From positions 1 through 14,734 of the forward strand of contig CAYSYH010000014.1 in assembly GCA_964435455.1 (NCBI GenBank): 14,734 nucleotides of DNA, written 5' to 3'. The translations under genes were made by a program, and so were the position numbers. Below, in pieces: positions 1 through 7,679 of the stretch (position 1 is the stretch's first letter; every line of letters begins with the position of its first letter). The notes under the pieces were generated by a model. The model did no database searches and was not told where the DNA came from. It saw only the letters and a list, made by a program, of their open reading frames with translations. This DNA comes from CAYSYH01 sp964435455 (GTDB taxonomy: Bacteria; Patescibacteriota; WWE3; 2-01-FULL-39-13; JAACPI01).

Positions 1-83
1 TAGTTTATAAATCTTGTTATTAGTACAGATTTATATATCGCATCTGATTCTAGGATTCTTTTGTGTGCTCTTTTTCCTCTCAT
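1..83 (-). CDS. rpsG: Small ribosomal subunit protein uS7, 5' part only
   Basis: The first 27 codons of a gene that runs off the left edge. The visible protein starts MRGKRAHKR and ends ITRFIN, which fits the S7 N-terminus (basic start, then the conserved K/R-FIN segment). S7 nucleates assembly of the 30S head by binding the 3' domain of 16S rRNA. The start lies 8 bp after the rpsL stop, and the order rpsL-rpsG is the conserved str-operon order, which supports the call despite the short fragment. An AAGGAG Shine-Dalgarno lies inside the last rpsL codons, about 13 nt before the ATG, somewhat long spacing. It is probably cotranscribed with rpoB-rpoC-rpsL and translated in step with rpsL. Whether fusA or tuf follows cannot be seen. 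Confidence 0.9.
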   Translation of the reverse strand, partial: MRGKRAHKRILESDAIYKSVLITRFIN

Positions 84-91
84 TATTTTAT

Positions 92-514
92 TTATTCTCC
101 TTTCTTGGGTTTTTTTGTACCATATTTAGATCTTCCTTGTTTTCTTCCTTCCACTCCTTCTGTATCTAATGTTCCCCTAACAATGGTGTACTTTACCCCT
201 GGTAAATCTTTAACTTTACCTCCTCTTACCAATACTACTGAGTGTTCTTGTAAATTGTGTCCTTCTCCCGGTATATATGCAGTAATTTCTTTTCCATTAG
301 ATAATCTTACTCTAGCTACTTTACGTAAAGCTGAGTTTGGCTTTCTTGGGGTTTGGGTCCTTACAGAAAGGCATACCCCTCTCTTAAATGGTGCATATAT
401 CTTTAACCTTTTGTTTTTTAAAGATGAATACATCTCTGCCAAAGCGGGAGCTTTACCCTTTCTTACTCTTTTAGGTTTTCTTTTTTTTCTTATTAATTGA
501 TTTATTGTTGGCAT
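92..514 (-). CDS. rpsL: Small ribosomal subunit protein uS12
   Basis: A 140-residue S12, the decoding-centre protein of the 30S subunit. Conserved blocks are MPTINQL (1-7), KRGVC (44-48), KPNSALRK (58-65), GEGHNLQEHS (83-92), KDLPGVKY (102-109) and RSKYGTKKPK (128-137). At 140 residues it is the long form seen in Gram-positive bacteria: compared with E. coli (124) it has about 13 extra residues near 29-41. D103 is the residue methylthiolated by RimO in E. coli. The residue equivalent to E. coli K42 (K43 counting Met) is Arg57, a substitution known for streptomycin resistance; the second resistance site (K87 equivalent) stays Lys102. The ATG is 23 nt after the rpoC stop and has no Shine-Dalgarno. 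It is probably the third gene of the rpoB operon. Confidence 0.97.
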   Translation of the reverse strand: MPTINQLIRKKRKPKRVRKGKAPALAEMYSSLKNKRLKIYAPFKRGVCLSVRTQTPRKPNSALRKVARVRLSNGKEITAYIPGEGHNLQEHSVVLVRGGKVKDLPGVKYTIVRGTLDTEGVEGRKQGRSKYGTKKPKKGE

Positions 515-537
515 AACAGTTATACTTTACATATATT

Positions 538-3500
538 TTATTTTTTTTCAACTCCTTTTTCTTCTTCTTTATTTTGTTTGGCAACTTGCTCTATAATTTT
601 AGATTCTTCCATTATATTTGTTCTAAATCCTGTACCAACCGGAATTAATTTACCTACAATAACATTTTCTTTTAATCCTCTTAAATTATCCACAGAACCA
701 CTAGTAGCTGCATCCGCTAACACTCTTGTTGTTTCTTGAAAAGAGGCTGCTGACAAAAAGCTATCAGTATTTAATGCGGATTTTGAAATGCCTAATAATG
801 CTACTTTAGCTTTTGCAGGTATTCCACCCTCGGCTACAACTTTTTCATTAACTTCTGTAAACTTATCAACTGATACTATTTCATTTGGTACAAAATCGGT
901 ATCCCCAATCTCAGTTATTATTACTTTATTAAACATTTGTTTTACTATTATTTCTATATGTTTGTCATCTAGCAAAACTCCTTGAAATGCATATACATTT
1001 TGTATTTGGTTAATAATGTATTCCTGTGTTTCTTCTTTTCCTACTAAAGAGAATAAATCGTTTAAGTTCTTATGTCCATTTGTTAAATCCTCTCCCACAC
1101 TTACTAATTGGCCATTTTTAACTAATATTTCAGAAATAGCGGGAACTTCGTATGTTACTTCTTGTATATCTGCTTTTTTATCTAATGTAGTTATTGTAAT
1201 AATTTTTTTTCCAGTTTCTTTATTTTCTTCAATTGAAACTTTTCCAGCAATTTCTGCTATTATGGCAGAAACTTTTGGTGTTCTTGCTTCAAATATCTCT
1301 TCTACTCTTGGTAGTCCCATAGTTATATCCATACCTGCAATACCTCCTTTATGGAATGTCCTCATTGTCAATTGTGTTCCCGGCTCACCTATAGCTTGGG
1401 CTGCAATTATACCTACTGCAGATCCAACTTCAACTTCTTTTTTAGTACTTAAATCTATACCATAACATTTTGAGCAGATACCATATTTAGTTTGGCAAGT
1501 AATAGGTGACCTTATTTCTATCTCTTCTATTCCTTCTTTTTCTATTTTTTTAGCGGACTCTTTAGTTATTAGTTCATTGGCTTTTACTATTGTTTTCCCC
1601 TTTGATGTTTTTATATCCTTTGCAGCATATCTTCCTATGACTCTTTCCGAATAGCTTATTAAAGGTGTATTATCTTCTTTGGTAATTTTTCTACCCGTAG
1701 TTGTTTTACAATCTTTTTCCTTAACTATAACGTCTTGAGCTACATCTACTAACCTTCTTGATAGATATCCAGCACTTGCAGTTTTTAATCCTTTATCTGT
1801 TAATCCTTTACGTGCTCCCTTTGCTGCTGTAAAGCTTTCAAACCCCGAAAGGCCTATTCTATAATTACCTCTTATGGGTAAAGGCACTAATTTACCGTTT
1901 GGGTCCATAACTAAACCCTTCATTCCTGCTATTTGTTTTACTTGAGCTTGGCTAGCTTTACCTGCTCCTGCTGTAACCATTATTTTTAAAGGATTGTTTT
2001 CGGGTAAAGATTCCCAAGTTAGTATATCTAACTTATCTGTAGCATCTAGCCATACCTTATTAGATAAATTTCTTAATTCTTTTTCAGTTATTAGTCCCAT
2101 TAAATAGTTTTGTTCTATTTCTGTAATAGATTTTTCTGCTTCTGTTATGATTTTTTCTCTTTCTTTAATCATTTTAACGTCTGTTATGGATACGGATAAT
2201 CCTGATATAGTAGCATAACCAAAACCTAATTTTTTAGCCTCATCTAAAAATCTAGCCGTTTCTTCTTGTCCGTACTTTTCATGAATTTCTATAGCTAGTT
2301 CTCTAAATCTTTTTTTCTCAATTGCCTCGTTAAGGTATGGAAAACCTTTTGGTAGTATACTATTAAATATAATTCTTCCAACGCTTGTTAAAATCTTTTT
2401 TGATTTTTTATCTAGTATCACATAAATAGGTTCTTCTATTTCTAATTTACCTATTTGTTCCGCATATAAAGCTTCCTCTTTAGTATAAATCTTTTCACTT
2501 TTCGGTTTTTCTCCTTTTTCCATTTTAGTTATGTAATAAGTTCCTAAATAAAGATCTCTAGTTGCCAATGCCAAAAATTCTCCAGCGGCGGGTTTTAAGA
2601 AGTTATTTGTAGACATCATTTTAGCCTTTATCTCCCTAACAGATCTATCTGATAATGGTAAATGTATTGCCATTTGGTCTCCATCAAAATCTGCATTAAA
2701 TCCGGAACATACCAAAGGGTGTAATCTTATTGCGTTCCCTTCTATAAGCTTAGGATAAAATCCTTGTATACCTAATTTGTGTAGAGTAGGTGCCCTATTT
2801 AATAATACAGGTCTATCCTTTACTACTCTTTCTAAAACATCAAAAACTCTAGGATCTTGTTCGTTTATCATTATTCTTGCTGTTTTAATATTTGGGGCAC
2901 TTCCATTCATTATTAATTCTCTCAGTATAAAGGGTTTATAAAGTTCTACAGCCATTTTTTTAGGTAATCCACACTCGTTTATATTAAGTTCGGGACCTAC
3001 CACAATTACTGCCCTTCCTGAGTAGTCTACACGTTTACCTAATAAATTAAATCTAAATCTACCTTGTTTACCTTTAATCATATCCGATAATGATTTTAAT
3101 TGTTTAGAACCCCTGCTTAATCTATTTGTTCTTCTACTTTTACTAGCGTCTATTAAAGCGTCTACTGCTTCCTGTAGCATTCTTTTTTCATTTCTAGTTA
3201 TAATTGAAGGTGCACCTATACTTATAAGTTTTTTTAATCTGTTATTTCTATTTATAACTCTTCTATATAAATCATTTAAATCTGATGTAGCAAACCTTCC
3301 ACCGTCCAGCTGTACCATAGGTCTTAGTTCAGGTGGTATTACAGGTATATTTTTTAATATCATCCAAGATGGTTTTATATTAGCTCTCCTAAAACCCTCC
3401 ACAAGTCTTAACCTTTTGGTTGTTTTTAATAATACTTGTCCTTTAGAATTATTTATGATTTCTTTTAATTCTGTTCCAAGTTTTACTAAATCAATATTTT

Positions 3501-4302
3501 CCAATATTTCCTCAATTGTTTCAGCTCCTATACCTACTCTTGCAAAATAGTCAATATATTCTTGCATAGAATAATACTCACTATCCGCCATAACAGAATA
3601 TTTTCCCATACTTTCTATCTTCTTTTTTGTTTTTAATATTTCTTTTTCTTCTTTTTGTATTTCTTTATTTAATTTTTTTTCTAGTCTCTTTATTTTTTGC
3701 TCCGCCTTTATTCTTAAATTCTTTTCTTTTTTTTCTGAATTTTTGTTCTTTAAATCTTTTTCTAATTGTTGTTTGACTTTTTCTATTTGTATACTTATTC
3801 TTTCCTTTACTTTTTGTGGAACATTTTTTATTTTCTCATCTAGTTTTTTTAGAACTTCTTGTTTTTTTTCTTCGTTTGTCTCTAATATAATGAAAGAAGA
3901 AAAATATATTATTGCCTCTAAATTTTTAGGAGATATTCCCGTTAATAAAGCTATTTTTGAGGGTATCCCTTTAAAGTACCATACATGTACTACAGGTGCT
4001 GCTAATTCAATATGTCCCATTCTTTCTCTTCTTACTCTAGAATGGGTTACTTCTACACCACATTTATCACATCTAACACCTTTATACCTATGCCCTTTAT
4101 ATTTTCCACATGCACACGCAAAATCTTGCACAGGGCCAAAAATTCTTTCATCAAACAAACCATCTCTCTCCGCTTTAAAGGATCTATAATTTATAGTTTC
4201 TGGCTTGGTTACTTCTCCATAAGACCAACTTTTAATATCATCTGGGCTTGCTAGAGAAATACCTAAAGCATCAATATTTAAGAGTTCTTTTAAATCTAGC
4301 AT
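538..4302 (-). CDS. rpoC: DNA-directed RNA polymerase subunit beta'
   Basis: A complete 1254-residue beta' subunit. The N-terminal zinc ribbon uses C63, C65, C78 and C81. The active-site Mg2+ motif NADFDGDQM is at 536-544. The lid/rudder region with GKRVDYSGRAV is around 422-432, the bridge helix around 775-800, and the second zinc site uses C865, C936, C943 and C946. The trigger loop (about 962-1005) contains MRTFH with His984, the E. coli H936 equivalent, and has no large SI3-type insertion. Residues about 142-232 form a Lys/Glu-rich, probably coiled-coil insertion. The bridge-helix start and following segment differ from the usual consensus (GAGKAS for SGARGS; AKGARKG for THGARKG). The ATG overlaps the rpoB stop in TAATG, preceded by a strong AAGGAGGG Shine-Dalgarno, so translation is probably coupled to rpoB. 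Confidence 0.98.
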   Translation of the reverse strand: MLDLKELLNIDALGISLASPDDIKSWSYGEVTKPETINYRSFKAERDGLFDERIFGPVQDFACACGKYKGHRYKGVRCDKCGVEVTHSRVRRERMGHIELAAPVVHVWYFKGIPSKIALLTGISPKNLEAIIYFSSFIILETNEEKKQEVLKKLDEKIKNVPQKVKERISIQIEKVKQQLEKDLKNKNSEKKEKNLRIKAEQKIKRLEKKLNKEIQKEEKEILKTKKKIESMGKYSVMADSEYYSMQEYIDYFARVGIGAETIEEILENIDLVKLGTELKEIINNSKGQVLLKTTKRLRLVEGFRRANIKPSWMILKNIPVIPPELRPMVQLDGGRFATSDLNDLYRRVINRNNRLKKLISIGAPSIITRNEKRMLQEAVDALIDASKSRRTNRLSRGSKQLKSLSDMIKGKQGRFRFNLLGKRVDYSGRAVIVVGPELNINECGLPKKMAVELYKPFILRELIMNGSAPNIKTARIMINEQDPRVFDVLERVVKDRPVLLNRAPTLHKLGIQGFYPKLIEGNAIRLHPLVCSGFNADFDGDQMAIHLPLSDRSVREIKAKMMSTNNFLKPAAGEFLALATRDLYLGTYYITKMEKGEKPKSEKIYTKEEALYAEQIGKLEIEEPIYVILDKKSKKILTSVGRIIFNSILPKGFPYLNEAIEKKRFRELAIEIHEKYGQEETARFLDEAKKLGFGYATISGLSVSITDVKMIKEREKIITEAEKSITEIEQNYLMGLITEKELRNLSNKVWLDATDKLDILTWESLPENNPLKIMVTAGAGKASQAQVKQIAGMKGLVMDPNGKLVPLPIRGNYRIGLSGFESFTAAKGARKGLTDKGLKTASAGYLSRRLVDVAQDVIVKEKDCKTTTGRKITKEDNTPLISYSERVIGRYAAKDIKTSKGKTIVKANELITKESAKKIEKEGIEEIEIRSPITCQTKYGICSKCYGIDLSTKKEVEVGSAVGIIAAQAIGEPGTQLTMRTFHKGGIAGMDITMGLPRVEEIFEARTPKVSAIIAEIAGKVSIEENKETGKKIITITTLDKKADIQEVTYEVPAISEILVKNGQLVSVGEDLTNGHKNLNDLFSLVGKEETQEYIINQIQNVYAFQGVLLDDKHIEIIVKQMFNKVIITEIGDTDFVPNEIVSVDKFTEVNEKVVAEGGIPAKAKVALLGISKSALNTDSFLSAASFQETTRVLADAATSGSVDNLRGLKENVIVGKLIPVGTGFRTNIMEESKIIEQVAKQNKEEEKGVEKK

Positions 4303-4316
4303 TATTTACCCTCCTT
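4300..4316 (-). promoter_or_regulatory. rpoB/rpoC TAATG overlap with strong Shine-Dalgarno
   Basis: On the minus strand AAGGAGGG precedes TAATG, in which the rpoB TAA and the rpoC ATG share one base. A near-perfect anti-16S match at good spacing fixes the rpoC start and implies coupled translation, which would keep beta and beta' synthesis balanced. Confidence 0.85.
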
Positions 4317-7300
4317 TTTGTTAGAAACTTTGTTATTGTTAATTTCTGATTCTTTTGCGTCTACTTGTTCTTTTTTATTACCTGCATTTTTTTTAATAGG
4401 TATTAGCTTAAGTAGTAACCCATTTAGTTCTCTTACTAACAATTTAAAAGATTCTGGTAATCCAGGTTCTGGTATTTCTTCATCTTTAAGGATTGCACTA
4501 TAAGCTTTATTTCTCCCAAGCACATCATCTGATTTTATAGTTAACATTTCTTGCAAAGTGTAAGCAGCTCCATAGGCTTCTAACGCCCACACTTCCATTT
4601 CCCCTAATCTTTGTCCACCAAACTGGGCTTTTCCTCCTAAAGGTTGTTGTGTAATTAAAGAGTATGGACCTGTGCTTCTAGCATGCATTTTTTCTTCGCT
4701 CATATGATGTAGCTTTAAAATGTATTGGTTTCCTACTAATACTGGCATGTCGTAAGGCTTTCCTGTTCTTCCATCTATTAATGTTGTTTTACCGCTTACC
4801 GGTAATCCAGCTTTTTTAAGCAAATTTTCTAACATCCCTTCGGGTATTTTTGTGAATGAAGGTATTTCATATGTATTGCCTGTCTTTTCTGCTACCCATC
4901 CTAAAGATGTCTCTAGCAATTGGCCTATATTCATACGTCCTATTACTGAGGTAGCTGAAATAATGACATCTATTGGTTTACCATCTTGGGTAAAAGGCAT
5001 ATCTTCTGCAGGCACAATTTTAGATATTACCCCTTTATTAGCTGCTCTGTTGGATAATTTATCTCCTACACCTATTTTTTTAACCGATGCAATATATACA
5101 GTTATTTCCTTTAGAACCCCTGTGGGTAATTCTTCTTTTTCGGATCTGTCAAATTCTTTTATCCCTATAACAACTCCTTCTTTTCCGTGGGGTACTCTTA
5201 AAGAAACATCTCGCACATCTTTGGCTTTTTCCCCAAATATAGCTCTTAATAATCTTTCTTCTGCTGATAACTCTACTTCTCCTTTTGGTTGTACTAATCC
5301 TACTAAAATATCTCCCGAACTTACTCTTGATCCTACAGTTACTATCCCTCTTTCATCTAGATGCCTCAAATGCCTTTCTGGAACATTCGGTATATCTGCC
5401 GTTACTTCTTGTGGGCCTAGTTTTGTTTCTTGTACAGATACCGTGTGTTTATCTATAGTTATGGATGTTAATAAGTCTTCTTTTACTACTCTATCTGATA
5501 TTATTATAGAATCCTCATAATTATACCCATCCCAAATCATATAAGCTACTCTAAGATTTGCCCCCAAGGCTATTTTTCCTCTGTCGCTGTCTAGAGATTC
5601 TGCAATTAAGTCCCCTTTTTTTATTTTTTGTTTTAAATCTACTGTTGGTCTAAAGTGTCTTGGTTCATTAGAATTACTTTGTTTGTATATTGGTAAAGTA
5701 TATTCATATTTTTTATTTTTTGTATCTTTTATTATTATTTTTGTTGCATCTACATATTCCACTATTCCGTCAGTATCACTCTTTATGGTAGATCCAGAGT
5801 TTTCTGCAGCTTTTTCCTCTAAACCTGTTCCTACAAATGGAAATTGAGGTTTAACTAGAGGTACAGCCTGCACTATTTGTTGGCAAGCCACTGATACACG
5901 TACTGGATCATTATTACCCACAAATGGTACTAATCCAGATACCAATCCTAATATTTGATTTGTGCTTACATCTATATACTCTGCTTCATGAATGTCTCCT
6001 AATCTAAATTCATCGCCTTTTCTAAGAGGCACTTTTTTATCGGTAATGTATCCTTTTTTATCTATATTTACAGAAGCATCGGTGATGTAGTGTTTTTTTT
6101 CTTCATAAGCTGGCATATATACAATTTTGTTAGTTACTTTTATTTTGCCATTCTTTTCTTTTTTAAGCTTTCTATACGGGGTTTCTAAGAAACCATACTC
6201 ATTTAATCTTGCATATAAAGAAAGGTAAGATATTAAACCAACACTTTGCCCTTCTGGTGTGTGGAGTGGGTCTATTCTTCCATATTGGGTATATTGTATA
6301 TCCCTAACAGAATAACTAGCTCTTTCTCTTGTTAGCCCTCCTGGACCCAGTACAGAAAGTCTTCTTTGAGTATTTAAACTAGTTAGTGCGTTATATTGTT
6401 GTGGATATTGTGTTAATTGGCTAGACGCAAAAAAAGATTGAACCCTAGCTGATACAGGCCTTGTAGATACTAAAGATGAAATATCTGGTAACTTATTTCT
6501 TGGAGACAATGACATTCTTTCTTTTATGTTTCTTTCCATCTGTATAAATCCAATCCTTACTTGTTGTTGCAATAATTCTCCAACAGCTTTTACTCTTCTA
6601 TTAGAAAAATCGTCTACCTGATCAAAAGAACCTATTCCGTTGTTTAATTGAATAAGTTTTTTTACTATTTTTGTAATGTCTTCTTTTGTTAAAACAGGAG
6701 AATTATTAGTTTTTTGATTTAATTCCAAAGATAAGTTTAATTTAAACCTTCCTACCTTACCTAAGTTATATCTTTTTTTATCAAAAAATATTGTTTCTAC
6801 CAGTTTTTTTGCATTATCTAATAATACAATCTCACCTGGTCTTAGTTTTTTATATATTTCTAAAAGCGCGCTATTATAATCCTTAGAGGGGTCTTTTGAT
6901 AAGGTTTCTTCTATAAAAGATGTGTCTCCAATATCTACATCTTCAAAAGCCTTCCTAATTTGATCATCTGTTTCATATCCGAATATTCTCAATAGGGTAG
7001 TTAATGCTAATTTACGTTTTTTATCTATTTTAATACTTAAAAAGCCCGTTTTGTTTGTGTTTATTTCCATCCAAGCCCCATATTTTGGTAATATTTTTAC
7101 TGTAGTTAAAGGTTTTCCTGTATTAGGATTTGTTTCTTCTTCTAAAAATAATATACCGTAAGATCTGGTTAGTTGGGATACAACAACTTTTTCTACCCCG
7201 TTTATTATAAAAGATCCACCGGGTGTCATTAAAGGTATTTCACCCATGTACTGTTCTGATACTTTCTTTTGTTTAGAACCTTTTTTTTCTAATGTTAAGG

Positions 7301-7550
7301 TTAAGTACCATCCTGTATTATAAGTTACTCCCTTTTCCTGTGCCTCTGTATAAGATAGTTTTGGTTTTTCTAATCTTAAATTATTAAAGTGTAGTACCCA
7401 ATCTCTTCCCGTTGTATCTACTATAGGATTTATTTCTTCTAGAATTTCTTTTATTCCTTCTGTAAAAAACCATTTGTAAGATTCTTTTTGGATATTTGTG
7501 AGGTCGGGTATAGGGAAGGCGAGGTTATTTTTAGTTAAAGATTTATGCAT
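4302..7550 (-). CDS. rpoB: DNA-directed RNA polymerase subunit beta
   Basis: A complete 1082-residue beta subunit, shorter than the 1342 of E. coli because the lineage-specific insertions are absent. Recognisable blocks: TPGGSFIINGVEKV (109-122), the rifampicin-binding region (about 373-401), LGPGGLTRER (401-410), WDGYNYEDSIIIS (673-685), RVPHGKEGVV (785-794) and a C-terminal block with ARSTGPYS, QQPLGGKAQFGGQR and EMEVWALEAYGAAYTLQEML (957-1003). The two catalytic-site lysines (E. coli K1065, K1073) correspond to K831 and K839, but the usual GDKMAGRHGNKG around them reads GDKLSNRAANKG. Rifampicin-contact positions equal to E. coli D516 and H526 are Gln384 and Thr394, predicting intrinsic resistance. 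It heads the operon behind a promoter at 7641-7669 and is not preceded by rplJ-rplL. The C-terminal 30 residues are a low-complexity Lys/Asn tail. Confidence 0.98.
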   Translation of the reverse strand: MHKSLTKNNLAFPIPDLTNIQKESYKWFFTEGIKEILEEINPIVDTTGRDWVLHFNNLRLEKPKLSYTEAQEKGVTYNTGWYLTLTLEKKGSKQKKVSEQYMGEIPLMTPGGSFIINGVEKVVVSQLTRSYGILFLEEETNPNTGKPLTTVKILPKYGAWMEINTNKTGFLSIKIDKKRKLALTTLLRIFGYETDDQIRKAFEDVDIGDTSFIEETLSKDPSKDYNSALLEIYKKLRPGEIVLLDNAKKLVETIFFDKKRYNLGKVGRFKLNLSLELNQKTNNSPVLTKEDITKIVKKLIQLNNGIGSFDQVDDFSNRRVKAVGELLQQQVRIGFIQMERNIKERMSLSPRNKLPDISSLVSTRPVSARVQSFFASSQLTQYPQQYNALTSLNTQRRLSVLGPGGLTRERASYSVRDIQYTQYGRIDPLHTPEGQSVGLISYLSLYARLNEYGFLETPYRKLKKEKNGKIKVTNKIVYMPAYEEKKHYITDASVNIDKKGYITDKKVPLRKGDEFRLGDIHEAEYIDVSTNQILGLVSGLVPFVGNNDPVRVSVACQQIVQAVPLVKPQFPFVGTGLEEKAAENSGSTIKSDTDGIVEYVDATKIIIKDTKNKKYEYTLPIYKQSNSNEPRHFRPTVDLKQKIKKGDLIAESLDSDRGKIALGANLRVAYMIWDGYNYEDSIIISDRVVKEDLLTSITIDKHTVSVQETKLGPQEVTADIPNVPERHLRHLDERGIVTVGSRVSSGDILVGLVQPKGEVELSAEERLLRAIFGEKAKDVRDVSLRVPHGKEGVVIGIKEFDRSEKEELPTGVLKEITVYIASVKKIGVGDKLSNRAANKGVISKIVPAEDMPFTQDGKPIDVIISATSVIGRMNIGQLLETSLGWVAEKTGNTYEIPSFTKIPEGMLENLLKKAGLPVSGKTTLIDGRTGKPYDMPVLVGNQYILKLHHMSEEKMHARSTGPYSLITQQPLGGKAQFGGQRLGEMEVWALEAYGAAYTLQEMLTIKSDDVLGRNKAYSAILKDEEIPEPGLPESFKLLVRELNGLLLKLIPIKKNAGNKKEQVDAKESEINNNKVSNKKEGK

Positions 7551-7599
7551 ATCTTTTAGAATTAGAAAATTTGTAAAAAGAAGTTTAGCTTTATTTTTT

Positions 7600-7613
7600 T
7601 CTTTATATAAAGA
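7600..7613. repeat. 14-bp perfect palindrome in the rpoB leader
   Basis: TCTTTATATAAAGA equals its own reverse complement and lies in the predicted rpoB 5' leader, about 20-35 nt after the expected start of transcription. It could be a dyad operator or, less likely, a very weak hairpin without a real loop. The rest of the 129-bp gap holds the promoter and AT-rich sequence. In this composition chance palindromes are not rare. Confidence 0.3.
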
Positions 7614-7640
7614 TTATTTCCTATGTTTATAACGTGTTGA

Positions 7641-7669
7641 AATTTATCAAAAAAAATAACTTTTGTCAA
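7641..7669 (-). promoter_or_regulatory. Promoter of the rpoB-rpoC-rpsL-rpsG operon
   Basis: Reading the minus strand, a perfect -35 TTGACA (7664-7669) is followed by a 17-nt spacer and TAAATT (7641-7646) as -10, preceded by the extended -10 element TGA (7647-7649). Transcription should begin near 7634, giving a leader of about 84 nt before the rpoB ATG. It is the best sigma70-type promoter in the window and shows that rpoBC has its own promoter directly after mltG. Confidence 0.75.
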
Positions 7670-7679
7670 ATACTTTCTT

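Noticed and set aside
518..523. TATAAC box just before rpsL as an internal promoter
   Set aside because: It lies only 4 nt before the ATG, so a transcript from it would start inside the coding region; rpsL is more simply cotranscribed with rpoBC.
1016..1465. Plus-strand open frame (149 codons) opposite rpoC
   Set aside because: Mirror frame of conserved beta' sequence (trigger loop and zinc site); no independent coding evidence.
3607..3879. Foreign insertion or gene fusion in rpoC
   Set aside because: The frame and base composition are continuous with the gene, and an extended helical segment here is known in beta' of several phyla; treated as a lineage insertion.
4852..5520. Long plus-strand open frame (222 codons) opposite rpoB
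   Set aside because: It is antisense to a highly conserved part of rpoB, has no promoter or ribosome site, and its translation matches nothing recognisable.
7590..7613. Intrinsic terminator after mltG
   Set aside because: The palindrome TCTTTATATAAAGA has no loop or GC-rich stem and on the minus strand is followed by A-rich, not T-rich, sequence.
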